A DNA stretch of 64,000 nt from Hofstenia miamia (lineage: Eukaryota > Xenacoelomorpha > Acoela): the NCBI GenBank assembly GCA_004352715.1, contig SCFE01000014.1, forward strand, positions 2,515,913 through 2,579,912, read 5' to 3'. Below, one piece after another: positions 58,763 through 64,000 of the stretch; within the stretch, counting starts at the first letter, position 1, and every line of letters starts with the position of its first letter. The notes under the pieces are model-generated. The model was not told where the DNA came from. It did no database searches and saw only the letters and a program-made list of their open reading frames with translations. A program made the position numbers and the translations under genes.

Positions 58763-60366
58763 ATAATTTTTATATTAGTGTAGTTTATATAATTATCCTA
58801 CTTCTTTATTTATGGAAATATAGTTTTCAATTTGCGTTTCTTGTTTTGTTTTTGGACTCTAAACATCATAATTTATTAGTTTCGAATGTTGTTGAATCTG
58901 CAACTCTATTTTTTCTACATATAGGCCTATGGTCTTGATTTAGTCAATTATTCCAAGTTATGTCTTTTTTAGATTTTCTCCTTGAGCAAATGATCATAAC
59001 TGCTTGTGAGATTTTTCCTCCGTCTCAAATAAAGCACTTGGCATACAAACTTAAAATTGAGCTTCCGGTTCCAGAACCACCCGAAAAAGAGAAAATCACC
59101 GAGGAAACTGAAAATGAAAAAGAAGAAGAGGAAGAGGAGGCGGAAGAGGTTGAAGAGGAGGAAGAAGAAGAGGAAGAAGAGGAATGGGTGCCACCTCCCC
59201 CTACGAAAGAAGATGTATTGAATGTGAGTTTGACTTGAGTCCTACTACATTAGCACTAGAAACAACGCATCAAAACAGCGAAGAAATTTGAAATCTTGCT
59301 GTTTTAATGTGCATCAATTCAATCGTTTTCGTAGTTTTTTTTGTATTTTTATAAATTTTCTCTTAAATCGCATATATTAGGCTGTCCGAAAAATCTCGTC
59401 ATTTATTTAAAAAAACTATGTATTTAACATAATTGATTAATTTTACAAATTTAATCAGTACGATAAGCCCCTTAATAATAAGATTTACATCTTTCTTGAA
59501 GCTCACCAAAAGTTCTCCATATTTCTCTGCTTCGATTCCTCGGATAAGCGCTTTGACAAATGATAAAATTGCTTCTAATGTATTGACTCTTGCCAGTGTG
59601 GGGTTTGATGCAGCAAAAGAAAAACTGTCCAGTAAATTACAATCAGGCAAATAAGGACTTTGACGATTTAAATGAATGCCAAGTCTCTCACAAAATTCTT
59701 CTACAATTCGTGGCTTGTGCGGCCTCGCATTATCGTGTTGAATATAAAGATTTCGTAACGGAACTGGATTTATTGTTGCTCTGCGCCATGCATTTCCTAG
59801 ATATTCCAAAAAGTTTACGCATCCATCACTATTGAGACTTTCATTTGGCGATAGAACCCGACAATGGAATTTCCCATCTAGGGCAACAGTCAAAATCAAA
59901 GGTTTATGAGGAGTTAGGACTCCTTTTGATACTTGTGACCGTGTTGCGTCTTTTGATAATCAACCCTTATTGTCATTTTTGCTTCCGACACTGCGGTGAT
60001 AAATCCAAGATTCATCTACCCAGCAATAATTATGTATAACAATAGCAGGTGGTGTATCCTCAATAAAACACAACAACTCGCTTTCTGTCAAATTATATTT
60101 TTCGTGCATACATAACAGACAATCATATATAAGAGAACAACATTTTCGTGATTTGTTGTATATTTGTGTAAATGCGATACACTTTGGTAAATACATATGC
60201 GTAAACAAGCAGTTTAATGTTTCCTCTGTGCTGAATACATGAGCACATAACAAGACTTTTCTGACGCCTATTGTTAGTTGTAAGTCATGTTATTCAGTTT
60301 GACAATTCTTCTAATTTTCGTATTCCAAAATCAGTGATGGCAATATAAATAAATCATAGATAGGCG

Positions 60367-60397
<31 letters not shown>

Positions 60398-61033
60398 GTA
60401 AATACATATAAACCTGAATCATATATATGAAAACATATATATGAACAATTTAATACAATATATATTACAGTAATACGCCATTGAAGTTGTGCCTTAATGT
60501 TTCGAAAATAAATATTTTTAATCAATAATTTTTCAAGGCAGCCTAGTACACATGTAGTAGAACCTAGTATCAGCGGGGCGCGATATAAAGAAATAATATC
60601 GAAAATTAAATAAATAAATTTTAAACATGGAAACCATATACAGTATATGATTAATATAAACAAAATTATATGTAATATAAATATATATATAATATATATA
60701 GGTAATATAATATATATAATATATATATTATATATATATATATATATGCACAATCATTTATTATATGGCCATCACTGTACAACATGATATAACTGATAAC
60801 GGGGATTACATAGCCAATATTTTGTGTAATGGAAATTGTATATAAATTTTCAACATAATGCAACTAAATTTGATGAATATCATGTGCTTTAGGCCTTTCA
60901 CCAATGGAGAAGTGAAAAGGGCAGACATGCAACTAAAGACGAATTAATTAGAATTTTTAATTTAATTGGACATGAAGAAATCGCATTAAAGCTCGCAGCA
61001 ATCAAATCTTATTATCAAGCTTTTAGATTGTAA
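49547..61033 (+). CDS. LRRD1: Leucine-rich repeat and death domain protein, LRRD1-like
   Basis: Five exons (49547-51205, 53459-53555, 57761-58024, 58973-59223, 60893-61033) join in consistent phases (0, 1, 1, 0) to 803 residues. Residues about 60-670 hold about 24 LRRs of roughly 23 residues with L-x-x-L-x-L-x-x-N-x-I/L and I-P-x-x-I/V. They end in a cap ('SEIGVYLQMEEARE'). A C-terminal death-domain-like region follows: 674-704 ('FLLEQMIITACEIFPPSQIK'), an acidic insertion at 711-744, then 745-803 ('AFHQWRSEKGRHATKDELIR'). LRRs plus a terminal death domain and the length match LRRD1 (human about 860). The molecular role of LRRD1 is not established; death domains usually mediate homotypic binding. 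I start at the ATG at 49547 because a TTTTCAG acceptor lies just upstream, so the open frame before it is probably intron or leader. The introns are full of transposons. Confidence 0.88.
51270..51297. repeat. (TA)n microsatellite in intron
   Basis: Short pure TA tract just after exon 1. Confidence 0.85.
51710..53335 (+). mobile_element. Non-autonomous hAT-type element, 1.6 kb
   Basis: It starts CAGGGGGCGGATCTAGAACT and ends TTAAATCCGCCACTG, imperfect inverted repeats of the hAT CAG...CTG kind. The flanks CCTCCTAC (51702-51709) and CCTTCTAC (53336-53343) are an 8 bp target duplication with one mismatch. The interior has no transposase frame. It sits in the first coding intron of the LRRD1-like gene, ending 123 bp before exon 2. 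Confidence 0.82.
53459..53555 (+). CDS. LRRD1: Exon 2 of the LRRD1-like gene
   Basis: A 97 bp exon encoding one LRR ('ITSLPDDIIHMNKLKEFYLS' and on). Its acceptor ATTTTTAG and donor CAG|GTTCCA fit phases 0 and 1. The nearer TTCTTAG acceptor at 53446-53447 would bring a stop in frame. Confidence 0.85.
54074..54945 (-). mobile_element. Rex1-like LINE reverse transcriptase remnant
   Basis: The minus-strand palm 'LFFDYSSAFNTIPQNILLN' and 'APQGDPLSGPQL' (54930-54712), a decayed 'NINPEKCNLC' block, and the C-terminal part 'MLFKTYILPYYLYASIVWVP' with 'TERKKLRKPLRFYSKVCG' (54379-54074) follow the order of Rex1/Babar-type LINEs. It is frameshifted and inactive, and antisense in intron 2 of the LRRD1-like gene. 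Confidence 0.8.
54960..55010 (+). mobile_element. Left terminus of another hAT-type element
   Basis: CAGTGGCGGATGCAGAAATA resembles the ends of the elements at 51710 and 44451. No matching right end with a copy of the 5' flank (ATCGTATT) was found downstream. Confidence 0.5.
55205..56140. repeat. Pair of 165 bp direct repeats (55205-55370, 55975-56140)
   Basis: Both copies contain GATTATTTTTAGAAACAAC (or a one-base variant), TACGAAAATATGCACTAAAT and ATACATTATGTATTTCAAAT, at about 90% similarity. Between them lie a SINE-like copy and unclassified sequence. They could be ends of one element. Confidence 0.7.
55430..55625. repeat. SINE-like repeat, second copy
   Basis: It has CCTCCGCCAAGAATG at the start and CTCCTTGACGGAGATAATAATAAG at the end, with an intervening GACAAATAGACAAC segment. 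The layout is the same as 11285-11510, here diverged and inserted between the two 165 bp repeats. Confidence 0.6.
56240..57150 (-). mobile_element. Decayed LINE endonuclease-like fragments
   Basis: Minus-strand translations show scattered blocks such as 'LNIAGDANSSKINAPEEINL' (around 56450-56390) and 'AGDHNFTSFQEGKL' (around 56840-56800). They resemble the G-D-x-N block of apurinic-type LINE endonucleases. The order is disturbed and stops are frequent. Confidence 0.45.
57761..58024 (+). CDS. LRRD1: Exon 3 of the LRRD1-like gene
   Basis: It starts GT after TTTTAG, completing a Gly codon split by the previous intron. It encodes the last two to three LRRs and the cap, and ends GAGAAA|GTAAGA in phase 1. 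Confidence 0.88.
58733..58760. repeat. (TA)n microsatellite in intron
   Basis: Pure TA tract between exons 3 and 4 of the LRRD1-like gene. Confidence 0.85.
58973..59223 (+). CDS. LRRD1: Exon 4 of the LRRD1-like gene (acidic insert)
   Basis: It starts AT after TCTTTTTTAG, completing an Asn codon. It encodes the first death-domain helices and then a GAA/GAG-rich tract (residues 711-744, about 80% Glu), and ends TTGAAT|GTGAGT in phase 0. Confidence 0.88.
59399..60253 (-). mobile_element. Mariner-type transposase pseudogene (DD34D) in LRRD1 intron 4
   Basis: Minus-strand frames 60253-59960 and 59899-59399 encode the catalytic half of a mariner-like transposase. The first Asp is in 'WVDESWIYH', the second in 'YIQHDNARPHK', and the third in the 'PDCNLLD' block, 34 residues after the second, which is the DD34D spacing of mariners. 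A frameshift separates the first Asp from the other two. The helix-turn-helix part is missing or unrecognisable. A possible 3' terminus reads TTAGGCTGTCCGAAAAATCT near 59378. It is dead. Confidence 0.85.
60365..60750. repeat. (TA)n-rich region
   Basis: Two TA tracts (60367-60395 and about 60676-60750) with AT-only sequence between imperfect inverted repeats. The frames IYIYIY here are artefacts. Confidence 0.85.
60893..61033 (+). CDS. LRRD1: Exon 5 of the LRRD1-like gene (death domain end)
   Basis: 46 codons and a TAA stop after the acceptor GTGCTTTAG. The segment 'AFHQWRSEKG..ATKDELIRIF' with the following 'IGHEEIALKLA' has the helix 4-6 pattern of death domains. A possible ATTAAA poly(A) signal lies at 61070-61075. 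Confidence 0.88.
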   Translation, partial: AFHQWRSEKGRHATKDELIRIFNLIGHEEIALKLAAIKSYYQAFRL

Positions 61034-61079
61034 AGTAGTTACTGATTTGTAAATAACGTGAATTACATAATTAAATCAT

Positions 61080-62380
61080 CTGAAAATGTCATTGGTGGCA
61101 AATCAATCAATTTTGATAATTACAACTAGGTGGAAAATAGTTACTAAGTGTATTTTTTACAAAGTAATGATTACGTAATGATGAATGTCATTGGGTCAGA
61201 GTCTTAAGCGAGAAGGTTTTTTAGTACTGCTTGAAGATGTATTTCAATGAATATTTTGGAATTCTTGTTTTATTATAGCTGAAACCACACTATTTTTATT
61301 ATATTGGTATATATTTACAATGTAGTTGAACTCATTATAGCATACTTTTGTATACATGCTATAATTGAAGATAAGGTGCACCCATTCAAATAGATCTGAA
61401 TATGCCTGAAGTCATAATAAATCTGATCAAGTAGTGAAATTCAGTCTGTTGTCTATTTCAAGTACTTAGCATTAACGTTTGACTCGCAATTAAATTATTA
61501 TTATTAAATCAATTATTTACTGATCTAAAAGTTGTTCTTACTTAGCAAACGTATATCTCGAGTAAAGCATGACCTGAATACAAATTATGATTGTACCACA
61601 TCGCGTTGATCTTATAGTAATTTAATAATCAATATCGAAAATCAGCATGAATTTTTGAGTGAAAATGATTGTGGTGGCCGCTGAATTCTATATAGTTACT
61701 TGGGAAACTTTAAGCTCTGCCTTCTCTGTCATCACTATTGAAACTACAAACCAACTACATGCAGGAATAAAGGACAGCATTGAAATTGAAATCGTAACAT
61801 TGAATGGCGATTTAGTATAATTTGAATTAAAAAACACAGGAATTGGTAGATTTGAGCCCTGGAAATCCACATAGGAGCTTGGCTCAAGGGAAATTATCAT
61901 GCAGGAACTTATTCTGTTAACTTCTGACCTCAAAATGCAAAATCGTTAAGTCCTAGATTGTTCATAAATTTGCATTGAGGATAAGATAACACCAAAATTT
62001 CTAAAGGCTATCAAACCAATGAAAATAAATTCACTGTTAGTTTTGGAATGTAAAGCATCGTTTACAACCGGTTTGTAATTTAAATATTAAAAAGTTAAGC
62101 TAATCTTAATTTAAAAATATTTAACCTAGCCTTAGCCTTGTAACTTTTGTGCATAGTGTGTTTTATTTTCTTGAATGTATTTTATGTATATATATATTAT
62201 AAGGCCATTCAGATAAATTATAAATTTCTAATTGTTAATACTAATCCAAATAACGAATGTCTTATTTCATCAATTAACAGACTACAGAAACGTTGTAGAC
62301 ATTGGACAGTACCATTAATATTGGTCTTTTAAAAACACTAAATTAACTCACTGAATCATAGAATAAAATTGAAGAATTTG
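61080..62380. other. No gene recognised
   Basis: AT-rich sequence downstream of the LRRD1-like gene. A frame at 61688-61933 (minus, 81 residues) has no familiar pattern. Confidence 0.4.
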
Positions 62381-62394
62381 AAAGTGGCCATAAT

Positions 62395-64000
62395 ATGATT
62401 TGATGAGCATTTCGATTTTTCAACCCTCTGAATCGAAGTTCTATCCTTGAAGCAGTCGAGGAGAATTTACCTGGGCTCCATGCATTTGTACAGCAGTCGT
62501 ATGCGCTTCACAGTAACCTGATGGGAAAATAATTAATAGTGAAGCCGAGGTGCAACAAGGAGATCCTCTAGGCTCATTATATTTTACAATTACCCTTTAT
62601 TCACTTATAGAGCGCATCAACCTAGAACATCCTGAGGTTATCGTCAATAGTTGGTACCTGGATGATGGACTATGTTTTTGTCGCGAATATTCTCTATCTA
62701 GATACCTTACAATAATTGAAGAATGGGGTTCTTCTGTGTGCCTTCAAGTCAACCTGAGAAAGTGTAATCTGTGGAGTCCCAAGGAATTTGCGAGCATAGA
62801 TTCAAATATTTCTAAGGCACCTATTAATGGTTTTGAACTACTTGGTGTGGTGTTCCAGTTGATGATAGCCAGTATATGCAACTTCTTCTAAGAAAACGGT
62901 CTAATATAGCTCAGGCATGTCTAGAAAGCCTCAGTGAGCTCGGAGATCATCAACTTGCTATGAGTATTCTTAAAGTGTGCTTTAGTACTCCAAAACTTAC
63001 ATGTGCATTGGGATATATTCCTTCATCTGCTAATAGTGAGGTTATTTAAAAGAATTTGATGAATCCTTGCGGGATGCTCCTTCATGCATCATTGAGTCAC
63101 CATTTCCTGACATTACATGGAATCAAGTATATTTTCCTAAAAAACGGGAGGCTTTGGTATACGTCGTGCCTGTGAGTAGTATTTTTGTGCTTATTTGGGT
63201 TTTTTTTAAAGCGCAAGATTTGGTTTAACAACTCACTAATGCAGATATTACCAATTCTGTGGATTTCACTAATTATCTCTCTCTTCTTTTCTATAACTGG
63301 GTCAAAAAAAATGCCTCAGGACCGCACCCTGAAAGCTTTTCAATACAAGTTTGACAAAGTTCGATATGACGAAATTTTTGGTCAACCAATTGGAGTTCGT
63401 GATCTCTTACCGTTGAGTTGAGGCTTCTGGGGCGTAGTTAACTGCTATTACTCTGAAAGCATTTGGCCTCAATCTTCTTCCCTCCGAATATCAGGCAGGT
63501 GCTCATTACCGTTTAGATCGCCCGCTCTATTCAGAATCGAGAAAATGTCCCTCTCATCAAAATGAGACTTTGTATATTTATGGAGAACATGCTCTTTCTT
63601 GCAGCAGCAAAGGTAACAGAATTGGTTGGCATGATCGTCTTTGCGATATTGTCATCAGTATTCATAATTGTTCAAACAATTTCTGAACATAGATTCTTCT
63701 TTTTCTTTTTCTTCTTTTTCTTCTTGTATATTCCAATTGCAGCTTCTAACTCTATATCTCCTGTCAAAGAGCAGCGTGATCTAATTTTTTGGACTAGTTC
63801 TAAACCTTGTGATATTTTCATTCCTGTTTAGTCTGCAGGTAAACCTGCTACAGTAGACTTGGCTGTCATCTTTCCGCTGCAAATTTTCTACCATTTCAAA
63901 TGCGGCATCCAATGCAGGTGGGCTCTAGGATTAACTAAAGATCGCAAATACTCAAAACACTTTAATAATTGTGATTTTGAAAGGTATTTATTTGTGCCCT
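62395..64000 (+). mobile_element. Degenerate non-LTR retrotransposon running off the right edge
   Basis: Plus-strand blocks appear in order: a broken palm start ('SILEAVEENLPGLHAF'), 'VQQGDPLGSLYFTITLYSL' and the catalytic 'WYLDDG' (62550-62700), 'CLQVNLRKCNLWSP', a helical connector ('AMSILKVCFSTPKLTCALGY'), and a C-terminal part ('TLKAFQYKFDKVRYDEIFGQ', 'NLLPSEYQAGAHYRLDRPLY', 'YIYGEHALSC', 'GNRIGWHD'). The last blocks have the Cys/His layout of a group of LINE-type polyproteins with YLDD catalytic boxes. Several frameshifts and a TTC-repeat insertion (63692-63725) break it. The 3' end lies outside the window. Confidence 0.75.
63690..63726. repeat. (TTC/TTTTC)n microsatellite inside the LINE
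   Basis: A pyrimidine-only repeat interrupts the retrotransposon reading frame and gives a run of Phe codons on the plus strand. Confidence 0.85.

Noticed and set aside
60331-60863. 140- and 65-residue hydrophobic frames
   Set aside because: They are read through TA tracts. The composition (I, Y, L) follows from the repeat.
1-64000. CRISPR arrays, bacterial operons, rRNA or tRNA genes
   Set aside because: The only tandem repeats lack CRISPR spacer structure, the genes have spliceosomal introns, and no rRNA or cloverleaf sequence was recognised.

Overview
This is an AT-rich (roughly 70% A+T by eye) animal nuclear genome window. Its genes have GT-AG introns of up to 8.5 kb, (TA)n microsatellites are frequent, and there are many decayed transposable elements and several assembly gaps. 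A death-domain LRR protein and a dynein-regulatory-complex protein point to a metazoan with motile cilia or flagella. The mix of L2/CR1- and Rex1-like LINEs, Tc1/mariner, hAT and Maverick/Polinton-like sequence suits an aquatic invertebrate, but I cannot resolve the phylum.

Layout. 1-9 kb is gene-poor. It holds two Tc1-type fragments, a LINE remnant, one possible terminal exon (minus) and a small Arg/Tyr-rich secreted peptide gene (8949-9200, minus). 11.2-21.8 kb is a nested transposon region: an L2/CR1-like LINE on the minus strand (ORF1 and ORF2) is split by a 6.6 kb element with about 70-110 bp terminal inverted repeats and a 5 bp target duplication. The inserted element carries remnants of a protein-primed-type DNA polymerase B of the Maverick/Polinton kind, simple tandem repeats, and a run of single-N joins suggesting misassembly. 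A diverged, mostly inverted copy of the same family lies at 24.9-27.4 kb. An LTR-retrotransposon gag remnant and a 52 bp tandem array precede it. 27.4-35.3 kb has no recognisable gene, apart from LINE scraps and a gap flanked by an exact 122 bp duplication.

Three conserved host genes sit in 35.3-61.0 kb. An apparently intronless signal peptide peptidase (35302-36408, minus) is divergent from, and 399 bp from, a two-exon DRC9/IQCG gene (36808-46600, plus). About 2.9 kb further on is a five-exon LRRD1-like gene (49547-61033, plus) encoding about 24 leucine-rich repeats and a C-terminal death domain that carries an acidic insertion. The splice phases of the last two genes agree at every junction. 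Their introns are filled with hAT, MITE, LINE and mariner insertions. The window ends in another degenerate non-LTR retrotransposon (about 62.4 kb to the right edge).

SPP works in ER intramembrane proteolysis. DRC9 works in the nexin-dynein regulatory complex of motile axonemes. The role of LRRD1 is not established. The transposons occupy far more of the window than the host exons.
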